DNA of 55,663 bases from a virus, in the IMG/VR virus record IMGVR_UViG_3300044984_002647, positions 1 to 55,663 of that record; one strand, written 5' to 3'. Below the pieces are notes generated by a model. The model saw nothing but the letters and a program-made list of their open reading frames with translations. It did not search any database and was not told the DNA's origin. Below are positions 14,147 to 21,759 of the stretch, piece by piece (position 1 is the stretch's first letter; each line of letters opens with the position of its first letter). Position numbers and translations under genes: made by a program.

Positions 14147-17137
14147 ATGGCAATTGAACAAAATGGAAATTACAGCCCTTCGGAACGTATCGTCTCACCG
14201 GGAGTATTTACCCGAGAAATAGACCAAACGTTTCTTGCACAAGGCGTCGCCGCAATTGGCGGAGTAATCGTGGCACCCTTCAATAAGGGTCCGGGATTTT
14301 CTCCTACGATAGTAACGAGCGAAGCCGATTTAGTAAGCATCTTCGGAGACCCGGATGGTACATTGTATGGACCAATCACGGCGCAGCAATATTTTCGCCA
14401 GCAAAACCAAGTGACAATCTGTCGCGTTGGTGGTCTTGGCGGATATGAACAAAAAAATGCATTGGTCATCAGCGCAGTTCCGGGACAATATGCAAGATTC
14501 ACCGAATCTGGTTCTTTTACCGGCACTGTTCTTGGAGCTACCACAACATACACAAGCACTCCGGGTGAATTTATCATCTCCGGTTCTCTGTCGTTGAAAT
14601 TCTCAAGTGGTATATATTCCGGCTCTACCGTTCTCGTAGGCGACGTGGAATTCATCACAACTGCTGGATTAACAGATTCAAACGGCAGTACATTTATTTC
14701 TTCGTCGGTCAACTCATTGGCGATTGTAAATACAAATCTCGCCGCACCTTCTGCGCTGATCAGTTCTTCGTTCGTACTGAATCTCGTGGATGGTTGTAAC
14801 ACGCAACTTGAAGTTGTTGGTAATCTAAGCGGATCATATGGTGCATTAAATACAGCAGTATTTACTCCGTGGGACGTATCGACGGAAGACGCATGTGGTA
14901 GCGCATCGTACGCCACATCCGGCAGCGACGAAGTTGTTCTGGCGGTTTTAGCAAATACTTCTTATGACCGCGGCCAAAATCTATACGGATTCAGTGGCTC
15001 GGTATTGACACCGAAAGATTCATCGGTCGTTGGTGCTGATTATCGGCTACAATTGAACGAGTCGCATTTCGACACGGGATTGAATGTTTATACTAGCGCA
15101 TCCTACGGAACCTATGAATTCTCATTGGACCAAGGCGCAAGTTCGTATATCACTTCGGTATTTGGCACCGACGCGAAAGCTGGTTATTACCCAGTAGCAT
15201 CAGGACAAAAATTAGAAGTTGCATACACATACGCAAACTTCAAGAACAAGACAAAACAAGTCATCGACGAAATGTTGGCTTCTGGTAGCTGGCAGATTAA
15301 AGTTACCGCTGTTGATAATATGGCATTCACAGATGGCGTGACTCCAGATGTTGGAACCTCACAATTCGATTTGACTAATGCTTATACTCCATTCATCCGT
15401 TCGCAATTGGTATCATCCTTTAGCGCCTCGTTTGGGTCTTCTCCGGCGGCATACGATTTGTTCAAAGTACAGACTTTGAGCGACGGTACAAATGCTAACA
15501 CGCTATATAAGGTTGAAATCTCCAATGTTCGCTCCGCTGGTTCGATTCCCGGAACGAAATATGGTTCTTTCAGCTTGGCGTTGAGAGAATACACCGACAC
15601 GGACGCTCGTCCAATAGTGCTGGAACGTTACGACAACCTAAACTTGGATGTTAATAGCTCCAATTATGTTTCTCGTCGGATTGGTGATGTTTGGAAGTAT
15701 ATCGACTTCAACGGAAAGATTGTTGAATTTGGCGACTATTCGAACAAGAGCAAACGCATTCGCGTAGAAATGGCAACATCCCCATGGCCAATTGACGCAA
15801 TTCCATTCGGGTTCGGTCCATACGCTTCGCCGATTGGTGGAGAATATGCTCGCTTAGGTAAACTTGCAGCAATGCAATATACCAGCGCATCTGTGTACTC
15901 CGCTCAACCGGGTCGTTATGCTTCCGGTATTGTATTCAATCCAGCACCGGCCAATGGCGATTCAGAACTTGTCGCCTTGTATCCAAATGGTTCTTCAATC
16001 GGACCTGAGTTGGATAACAAACAATATTTCTGCCCGCTTCCATTGGGAGCGACAGCAAATGCGAACGTTGGCTTCGACCTAGAAACAAATTGCGGATTGT
16101 CTCCACTATATATTGCTTCCAACGAAAACACCAACGTCAAAAAGCGCCGCTTCATTCTTGGATTCCAAGGTGGATTCGATGGCCAAAGTCCATCAGTTCC
16201 AGTACTGGTTGGAAATGAAATCTTGCCAACCAACCAACAAGGATTGGATTGCTCGACAAACAAGACCAACGGTTCTTACGCATACAAACAATGTTTGGCT
16301 GCTCTATCGAACTCAGATGAATGGGATTTTAATCTAATCACAACTCCGGGTATTAACTATGACGATCACTCTTACGTCGCATCGTTGGTTGTTGATGCAT
16401 GTGAAAGACGCGGTGACGCATTCTATATCATGGATATCACACACAATCAAATGGCCGGAGAAACATCAATCCAAACCGTGATTGACTTGGCGTCTGAGTT
16501 TGATACCAGCTATGCTGCTACATATTACCCATGGGTTAAAATTATAGAAACCAACACGAACAAAATCATTCCAGTGCCGCCGTCCGTTGTAATGATGAGC
16601 GTGTTCGCTGCAAGCGATAAAGTCTCCGCCGAATGGTTTGCACCAGCCGGTCTGGGGCGTGGTGGAATCCCAACCGCAGTACAAGTTGTGGACCGTCTAA
16701 CGCACACAGAACGCGATTCTCTCTACGAGGGCCGTGTAAATCCAATCGCGGCATTTCCGGGACAAGGTGTAGTAGCATGGGGACAAAAGACCCTACAACG
16801 CCTACCTTCCGCACTAGACCGCATCAATGTTCGCCGTTTGTTGATTGCATTGAAGAAATTCATCGCATCTTCTTCTCGGTTCTTGGTATTCGAGCAAAAC
16901 GTGTCTACGACACGCCAACGTTTCTTGAATATCGTGAATCCATATTTGGAGAGCGTGCAACAACGCAGTGGCATTTACACCTTCAAGGTGGTAATGGATG
17001 ACACCAACAACACTCCGGACATGATTGATCGTGGTATCATGTATGGTCAGATTTATATCCAACCAACTCGCACCGCAGAGTTCATCGTACTTGATTTTAA
17101 TGTACTCCCGAGCGGTGCTGTTTTTCCGGGCGCATAA
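14147..17137 (+). CDS. Tail sheath protein (gp18-like)
   Basis: This 996-aa protein starts with 'IVSPGVFTREIDQTFLAQGVA', then 'GGVIVAPFNKGPGFSPTIVTSEADLVSIFG', the hallmark N-terminus of contractile tail sheaths. It ends with 'QQRSGIYTFKVVMDDTNNTPDMIDRG' and 'YIQPTRTAEFIVLDFNV', the conserved C-terminal sheath domain. It is longer than T4 gp18 (about 660 aa), with the extra length in the middle, probably as surface-exposed insertions. The gene has a strong SD (aggag at 14132-14136) and A-rich spacer, unusual here and fitting a highly expressed structural protein. Codon use is visibly less A/T-rich than the neighbours. A rho-independent terminator follows. Confidence 0.95.
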   Translation: MAIEQNGNYSPSERIVSPGVFTREIDQTFLAQGVAAIGGVIVAPFNKGPGFSPTIVTSEADLVSIFGDPDGTLYGPITAQQYFRQQNQVTICRVGGLGGYEQKNALVISAVPGQYARFTESGSFTGTVLGATTTYTSTPGEFIISGSLSLKFSSGIYSGSTVLVGDVEFITTAGLTDSNGSTFISSSVNSLAIVNTNLAAPSALISSSFVLNLVDGCNTQLEVVGNLSGSYGALNTAVFTPWDVSTEDACGSASYATSGSDEVVLAVLANTSYDRGQNLYGFSGSVLTPKDSSVVGADYRLQLNESHFDTGLNVYTSASYGTYEFSLDQGASSYITSVFGTDAKAGYYPVASGQKLEVAYTYANFKNKTKQVIDEMLASGSWQIKVTAVDNMAFTDGVTPDVGTSQFDLTNAYTPFIRSQLVSSFSASFGSSPAAYDLFKVQTLSDGTNANTLYKVEISNVRSAGSIPGTKYGSFSLALREYTDTDARPIVLERYDNLNLDVNSSNYVSRRIGDVWKYIDFNGKIVEFGDYSNKSKRIRVEMATSPWPIDAIPFGFGPYASPIGGEYARLGKLAAMQYTSASVYSAQPGRYASGIVFNPAPANGDSELVALYPNGSSIGPELDNKQYFCPLPLGATANANVGFDLETNCGLSPLYIASNENTNVKKRRFILGFQGGFDGQSPSVPVLVGNEILPTNQQGLDCSTNKTNGSYAYKQCLAALSNSDEWDFNLITTPGINYDDHSYVASLVVDACERRGDAFYIMDITHNQMAGETSIQTVIDLASEFDTSYAATYYPWVKIIETNTNKIIPVPPSVVMMSVFAASDKVSAEWFAPAGLGRGGIPTAVQVVDRLTHTERDSLYEGRVNPIAAFPGQGVVAWGQKTLQRLPSALDRINVRRLLIALKKFIASSSRFLVFEQNVSTTRQRFLNIVNPYLESVQQRSGIYTFKVVMDDTNNTPDMIDRGIMYGQIYIQPTRTAEFIVLDFNVLPSGAVFPGA

Positions 17138-17156
17138 ATCATAAAAAATTGATTAC

Positions 17157-17188
17157 AAGAAACCCACTAAAAAGTGGGTTTCTTTTTT
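17157..17188 (+). terminator. Rho-independent terminator after sheath
   Basis: A perfect 12-bp stem (aagaaacccact / agtgggtttctt) with an AAAA loop is followed by a T-run. It closes the sheath transcript just before the homing endonuclease gene. Confidence 0.9.
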
Positions 17189-17239
17189 ATATAGCAGGAT
17201 TTCATCATTTTGCCTACAGGGTCGTATATTTATGTTTAT

Positions 17240-18037
17240 ATGAAAACAAATTATGGAAACCCGAAGTCAATAAATAAAATTTGCGAATGGACTGGTAAAT
17301 ATTTCACGGTTGATTGGAAGCACAGAAATAAAAGATTCATAGACACAAAAGCCATGTATGCTTGGAGAAAATCGCAAAATCACGAAATTGTAAATTGCCT
17401 AAATTGCAATAAACCGTTTGATAGATATAAAAGAATACTACACCCAAGGTCTGGAAAATTGCAGCAATATTGTTCAAATGAATGTAATGTGAAATCCAAT
17501 GAGCACAAAGAGATGTGCAGAAACATATTTTTAACAAACAATCCAATGAATTCAAAAAAGTCTCGATTGAAAATATCAAAAACCAAGCTAGAAAAATACG
17601 GAAATTATAAATACAACAACCCGGAAAAAGCTGCAAATACTTGTATGAGAAAATACGGAACAGCGTGCTATTTTGATAGCCCATCTGCTATATTATCAAA
17701 CGGAAAACGCATATCTAAGTTTCAAAAACAAACTTATGATCTTGTTTTATTAGAATATCCAGACGCGCGGTTGGAAGAATATCTAAAAGATGCAAGATGT
17801 TCGGTGGATATATACATACCATCGTTAAAAAAAGCAATAGAATGTTACGGTGATTATTGGCATTGCAATCCATCAAAATGTCAACCGGATTATTATAATA
17901 AGTCTTTGCGCATGACAGCAAAAGAAAAATGGGACAAGGATGCCATTAAAACAGATAAGTTGATGTTGGCCGGTTATGGTGTTGAAATAGTTTGGGAAAA
18001 CTCAAAGAAAAAACTTGTGCATTCAACAAAATCATGA
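17240..18037 (+). CDS. EDxHD/Vsr-like homing endonuclease, free-standing
   Basis: From the ATG at 17240 the protein has 265 residues; a TTG at 17210 in the same frame would add ten. The N-terminal half holds a Cys pair set (CLNCNKPF and YCSNEC) resembling a zinc ribbon, then 'KTKLEKYGNYKYNNPEKAA' and 'MRKYGTACYFDSP', short DNA-binding repeats found in phage homing enzymes. The C-terminal part, VDIYIPSLKKAIECYGDYWH then W-x-D-x(2)-K...L...GY.V...WE, has the Vsr-like nuclease fold (EDxHD group). It lies right behind the sheath terminator, a typical intergenic insertion next to a conserved gene. A larger relative is at 21760-23316. Confidence 0.75.
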   Translation: MKTNYGNPKSINKICEWTGKYFTVDWKHRNKRFIDTKAMYAWRKSQNHEIVNCLNCNKPFDRYKRILHPRSGKLQQYCSNECNVKSNEHKEMCRNIFLTNNPMNSKKSRLKISKTKLEKYGNYKYNNPEKAANTCMRKYGTACYFDSPSAILSNGKRISKFQKQTYDLVLLEYPDARLEEYLKDARCSVDIYIPSLKKAIECYGDYWHCNPSKCQPDYYNKSLRMTAKEKWDKDAIKTDKLMLAGYGVEIVWENSKKKLVHSTKS

Positions 18038-18049
18038 TATTTATAAGAT

Positions 18050-18613
18050 ATGCATATATTGTTAAAGCACTTATTAAAAGAAGAAATGGAAGGAAATGAA
18101 AATCCGCTTCAAGTTCAATGCTACGTGGATATGGATGGAGTGCTTGCAGATATGGAAAAAGGATTCAAGGAACTTTCGGGTGGATTGAGTCCAAAAGAAT
18201 ATGAAGCAAAAAATGGAAAGGGCTCCTTTTGGAAACTAATTGCAAGTAAACCAACATTTTGGATAGAGTTGGAACCAATGCCAGATGCAAAAATATTGTG
18301 GGATTACATCAAGCAAAATTTCAAAAATCCACAGCCAGTTTTGTTGAGCGCGGGTCAAGGTGCAAAAATTATACAGCAAAAAACGGAATGGGCGCACAAA
18401 CACATCGACCCAAATGTAAAAGTGATTATTGCTTCGGCGGGAATAAAGAAGCCCGAATATATCATACCACATACTGGAAAACGTGTGACCCACTTGCTCG
18501 TAGATGATACTCAAAAGAATATAGATGCGTGGGACAATCCATCCATACATCGCGTAGCTATAAAACATAAAGATGCGGCAAGTAGTATAGTCAAATTAAA
18601 GACATTTATCTAA
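18050..18613 (+). CDS. HAD-family phosphatase (nucleotidase-like)
   Basis: HAD motif I is CYVDMDGVLADME with the catalytic pair D27 and D29. Motif IV is LLVDDTQKN (D152, D153). 'PVLLSAG' supplies the motif II Ser, and a Lys in the helix after it could serve motif III. The short cap and the DGVLADM context resemble 5'(3')-deoxyribonucleotidases and related phage HAD enzymes. The first 20 residues (MHILLKHLLKEEMEGNENPL) form an extra amphipathic lead-in. It is 11 nt upstream of the nucleotidyltransferase gene, so the two likely share a transcript. Substrate unknown: dNMP, or a 3'-/5'-phosphate on RNA given the nearby RNA ligase. Confidence 0.75.
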   Translation: MHILLKHLLKEEMEGNENPLQVQCYVDMDGVLADMEKGFKELSGGLSPKEYEAKNGKGSFWKLIASKPTFWIELEPMPDAKILWDYIKQNFKNPQPVLLSAGQGAKIIQQKTEWAHKHIDPNVKVIIASAGIKKPEYIIPHTGKRVTHLLVDDTQKNIDAWDNPSIHRVAIKHKDAASSIVKLKTFI

Positions 18614-18624
18614 GATTCCAACTA

Positions 18625-19362
18625 ATGAATTACCCACTATATCGAGATACCTTGTGCCCAAAACTTTGGGTGGCCGAAAGCGGACAAATAAAATTGAACC
18701 GAGAAGTAAGAAAATCCTTGTTAAAAATTGCACAGGATTTCATCAAAGAGTTAAAACTAAACAACGAAATAGAAATCAAAGCGACAGATGTTGTTATTAT
18801 AGGTTCAATAACAAATTATAACTGGACGCAGTATTCCGACATAGATTTACATATTGTCGCAGACTATTCTACGTTGAATATGTCAAAAGAGGACGCTCAA
18901 ACATTATTTGACGCCATCAAACGTCCGTGGAATGAAACTCACAACATAACAATGAAGGGGCATGACGTTGAACTTTATGTGCAAGATGTGGAATATACAC
19001 CAACGTCTGCGTCGGAATATTCTGTGCTATCTGATAAATGGTTGATTCCACCAGTTAAAGAAAAACCGAATTTTAATGTGGGGTTAATCAAAAAGAAGTA
19101 TAAAGAATACAAAAACAAAATCAACTCGTTGATCAGTTCTAACGATGAAGCCGGTCTTAAGTCTCTACTAGATAAACTTTATAAATTCAGACAAGCTGGG
19201 TTGGATTCTTCCGGAGAACTATCCGAAGAGAACATCGTGTTTAAAATGTTAAGAGCCAAGGGGTTTTTGGATAAAATTAAAGATAGCGCAATTCGACTAT
19301 ACGACAAAAGCGCATCTGTAAAAGAAATCACTGGGAAAAAGTGTGCTTATAAATCTCCGTAA
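18625..19362 (+). CDS. Pol-beta-fold nucleotidyltransferase
   Basis: The signature GSITNYNWTQYSDIDLHIV (residues 60-78) matches the G-S-x(9-10)-D-x-D motif of the DNA polymerase beta superfamily, with D72 and D74 as metal ligands; a third acid is likely at D114/E116 (GHDVELYV). The C-terminal ~100 residues are helical and Lys-rich (KKKYKEYKNKINSL). Similar 'NTxxWSDxD' proteins occur in T4-like phages as predicted nucleotidyltransferases. The substrate could be RNA ends, tRNA or a protein; nothing here decides. Its 3' end overlaps the convergent SLOG-like gene by 35 nt. Confidence 0.75.
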   Translation: MNYPLYRDTLCPKLWVAESGQIKLNREVRKSLLKIAQDFIKELKLNNEIEIKATDVVIIGSITNYNWTQYSDIDLHIVADYSTLNMSKEDAQTLFDAIKRPWNETHNITMKGHDVELYVQDVEYTPTSASEYSVLSDKWLIPPVKEKPNFNVGLIKKKYKEYKNKINSLISSNDEAGLKSLLDKLYKFRQAGLDSSGELSEENIVFKMLRAKGFLDKIKDSAIRLYDKSASVKEITGKKCAYKSP

Positions 19363-19912
19363 TTGCACGCTTTCCGTTTTCGTTAATTTCTCGCGTTCCA
19401 ATCCCAGCAAAATTTTTCGTTAGTGTGGGAGGATACAAGCATGGAATAAACTGTCTTTCGCGTTGTGCTCCATCTATATCTGTACAATAGTCAAAGCCAA
19501 ACCAGCTATTGACATTTTGCTCAAATAAGTATATTGGAACGTAATTATCGACTGCCATTTGCACTGCCCAGCCAGTTCCACCATCTACAAGTGCGGTTGA
19601 ATTTTTTACAAACTTGCCAACCGCAAATACACAATCTGCACCCTTGACCTGAAACCAATTTCTTGCCATCAAGTTTTTTACATATGGTTTATTTTCGATA
19701 TATTTCCAAGGTCGTTTCAATGTTTCAGCCGCAATTTTACATTTTTCGTATCCCTCATTCAACTGTTCCTGCGTCAATTTACATTGATTTTTACCGTACT
19801 GTACATGATTGCCAAAAGAATATGCAATAGTTTTTACGCCATATGGTATTCCTTGGTTTTCCCATTCCATGTCAGAACCTGCACATCCACCGCTATGATT
19901 TGTATAGCTCAT
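19328..19912 (-). CDS. SLOG-superfamily-like nucleotide-binding protein
   Basis: The protein begins MSYTNHSGGCAGSDMEWENQ (ATG at 19912; a GTG at 19927 would overlap the upstream gene). Segments 'SGGCAGSD', 'VKGADCVFAVGKF', 'GGTGWAVQMAVDNYVPIYLF' and 'NFAGIGTREINENGKRAI' have the Gly-rich loops and order expected of the SLOG (SMF/DprA-LOG, YpsA-like) Rossmannoid fold, which binds nucleotides or nucleotide-derived ligands. Phages often carry such proteins, usually uncharacterised. It is the last gene of a minus-strand set including the HAD-variant and RNA ligase. A role in NAD/ADP-ribose or nucleotide sensing is possible but speculative. Confidence 0.6.
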   Translation of the reverse strand: MSYTNHSGGCAGSDMEWENQGIPYGVKTIAYSFGNHVQYGKNQCKLTQEQLNEGYEKCKIAAETLKRPWKYIENKPYVKNLMARNWFQVKGADCVFAVGKFVKNSTALVDGGTGWAVQMAVDNYVPIYLFEQNVNSWFGFDYCTDIDGAQRERQFIPCLYPPTLTKNFAGIGTREINENGKRAITEIYKHTFSQ

Positions 19913-19914
19913 AT

Positions 19915-20349
19915 TTATTCTTTCCACTCGCCAATTCGCTTCAATTCTTTCTCAATAAGAAACCAATCTCCGTTCGGTCCATCAAATCCGGCCTTATCAT
20001 CCAAAATTACGTTGGCATAAAACTTTTTACTAAAGTCGCACAACGCATCATTTGCACATTCTGGATTGCAATTTACATGTTTAAAATTTATATTATGTTT
20101 TTCAAGATTATCCAACACTTTACTGGCAGGACCAACATGACTACTTGTCCATAGAATCAGTGATATATCTTCACGCTTGCTCCACTGTTGTAAAACCTTG
20201 ATACAGTTGGGCATATAACCAGCACCATCGTTATTCAAATTATATTTACCCTCTAAAATAACATCATGTACATCAACAGCTATGAAGATTTTCTGCCAAC
20301 GTCTTTTTGCTTTTTCTGTGAAAGTTCTTTCTATGTTAAATATGTTCAT
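19915..20349 (-). CDS. HAD-like protein with DxH motif I
   Basis: The start at 20349 (MNIFNIERTFTEKAKRRW) avoids overlap with the RNA ligase gene; the open frame extends to 20412. HAD-like features are IFIAVDVHDVILEGKYN as motif I, 'ISLILWTSS' as motif II and 'NVILDDKAGFDGPNGDW' as motif IV. In motif I the usual DxD reads D-V-H, so the general acid/base Asp is His, while the nucleophile Asp is kept. It may be a phosphatase with altered chemistry or a binding-only member. It ends 3 nt before the SLOG-like gene and follows the RNA ligase on the same strand. Confidence 0.65.
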   Translation of the reverse strand: MNIFNIERTFTEKAKRRWQKIFIAVDVHDVILEGKYNLNNDGAGYMPNCIKVLQQWSKREDISLILWTSSHVGPASKVLDNLEKHNINFKHVNCNPECANDALCDFSKKFYANVILDDKAGFDGPNGDWFLIEKELKRIGEWKE

Positions 20350-20371
20350 ATTAGACAGCGTATGAAACTGA

Positions 20372-21382
20372 TTACTGGACCTTTTCTCTCTCAAAGAAGT
20401 AGTTGCGAGCAATCTTTGCGATATGTCCGCTTATATCTTTCGCGTCAACCCCGGCTTCCTTGATAGTGTGGGTTTCCTCTTTGGTTACATCGTCGGTGAC
20501 AAGTTTGATGAAGTCCCCAACTTTGCTTCGGTCGATTTTTCCTCCGTTCATTAGATCACACGCCTTGTCTAACATTTGCGCTAGCCGCCACTCGGGAGTA
20601 ACCTTGACTGCCAAAGTGGTGGCTTTATCAAGTTTCTCCAAATCAATCGGCTTTAGAGTAATAACCTTCGATTTCGAGTGGAGTTCGCCTTTCACTTTGA
20701 AGTAAAATTCTGGCGATTCCCAGCCTTCGGAGACACACTTCCATACAATGCCTTCGCCGATACCGTCAACTCCCATAGCTTTTGCCACAGGGCAGGACTC
20801 CTCAACCTTAATGGTCAATTCGGAAAGTTTGTTCTGAGAAATTTCTGGCTTGTTGAAGTCGATTTCAATGGTTTCACACGGATAATCGTAAATGTTGTAA
20901 ACACCAATGGTTTCGTCTTTTACCTTACTGATGGCTTCTTTTCCAAGCCACTTATCGTCAGCCAACACTCCAAAAACAACAAATCGTTTGGATAGCTTTG
21001 CAATCCCAACGTTGGGTTGAATGTTTCCTCCGCACCACTCACCAAATACGGCATAGTCTTCGCTCGCGGGTTCGATTAAAGAAAACAACTTTCTGACAAA
21101 TTTTCCCTCAAAGTGGCGAACAAACCCTGCATTATCTTTTTCAAGGGCAATGACATTTTCCCGGCTTTGGAACCAAACTTCTCCGGATAAAACATTTGTA
21201 CAGATGGCTGCGTTAGTACCATGCAACTTAACCGTGCCTTCATAAGTCAGTACTGGTAAGACTTTAGTGTGATCGTACACGGGGTCACCATTAACATCAA
21301 TACCGGCATGTCTGGCTTTGCAACCGACCTTGTGAATCGCGTTTCTAAACTGTTCGATAGAGGGATATGGAATATGTTTCAT
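20372..21382 (-). CDS. RNA ligase, Rnl2-like nucleotidyltransferase family
   Basis: Motif I is TYEGTVKLHGTNAAI, with the ligase Lys in K-L-H-G-T-N (residue 52 counting from the ATG at 21382; a GTG at 21391 is an alternative start). Later motifs: 'VWFQSRENVIALEKDNAGF', FGEWCGGNIQPNVG and 'FVVFGVL' (motifs III/IIIa), 'GIGEGIVWKC' (motif IV) and 'FYFKVKGELHS' (motif V, K-x-K). This is the full set for T4 Rnl2-like RNA ligases, which seal nicks in duplex RNA through an enzyme-AMP intermediate. The C-terminal ~100 residues are helical (LDKATTLAVKVTPEWRLAQM). With the HAD and nucleotidyltransferase genes it suggests RNA repair, for example after host anticodon-nuclease attack; that link is inference. 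Confidence 0.85.
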   Translation of the reverse strand: MKHIPYPSIEQFRNAIHKVGCKARHAGIDVNGDPVYDHTKVLPVLTYEGTVKLHGTNAAICTNVLSGEVWFQSRENVIALEKDNAGFVRHFEGKFVRKLFSLIEPASEDYAVFGEWCGGNIQPNVGIAKLSKRFVVFGVLADDKWLGKEAISKVKDETIGVYNIYDYPCETIEIDFNKPEISQNKLSELTIKVEESCPVAKAMGVDGIGEGIVWKCVSEGWESPEFYFKVKGELHSKSKVITLKPIDLEKLDKATTLAVKVTPEWRLAQMLDKACDLMNGGKIDRSKVGDFIKLVTDDVTKEETHTIKEAGVDAKDISGHIAKIARNYFFEREKVQ

Positions 21383-21423
21383 ATTAGGCACAACTATACA
21401 GACTTTTTATCTCGTGTCAATAG

Positions 21424-21729
21424 TTATCGCGAATTAACTGGTATAATTTCCATCGGAAGCACAGATTCAACTCGCGTTGGGTTATGTTTTTCGTCGATGT
21501 GGTTGACCACGATTTTCACTACAATTTTCACATTATCTACTTCCACCGTCGAGGTGAAGTTTTTGAATGGTACGGCTTTGATAAACTCGCCCATGAACAA
21601 CTTTATACCAGCATCAATCTTTTCCGGTAACTCTAAATCCGGCACGGTGAACACACACTTGAACGCAATAGATAAAACGTTTTGTTTAATTGCGTCTGAT
21701 AATTGCTGTTCGGTGATTTGATTGCTCAT
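21424..21729 (-). CDS. Unknown small protein (101 aa)
   Basis: I do not recognise this protein. It has a helical N-terminal half (TEQQLSDAIKQNVLSIAFKC) and a beta-rich second half (FTSTVEVDNVKIVVKIVVNH). There are no cysteine clusters or membrane segments. It lies between the homing endonuclease and the RNA ligase on the minus strand, 42 nt upstream of the RNA ligase ATG, and probably belongs to that transcript. Confidence 0.5.
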   Translation of the reverse strand: MSNQITEQQLSDAIKQNVLSIAFKCVFTVPDLELPEKIDAGIKLFMGEFIKAVPFKNFTSTVEVDNVKIVVKIVVNHIDEKHNPTRVESVLPMEIIPVNSR

Positions 21730-21759
21730 GGTATGGTTGTAATAGGTTTCTTGTCCGCG

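Noticed and set aside
14170-14916. 248-aa minus-strand frame inside the sheath gene
   Set aside because: The plus-strand sheath protein is unambiguous; the antisense frame is open because of codon bias.
19784-20154. Plus-strand open frames opposite the SLOG and HAD-like genes
   Set aside because: Hydrophobic, low-quality translations without motifs; the minus-strand frames carry clear family signatures.
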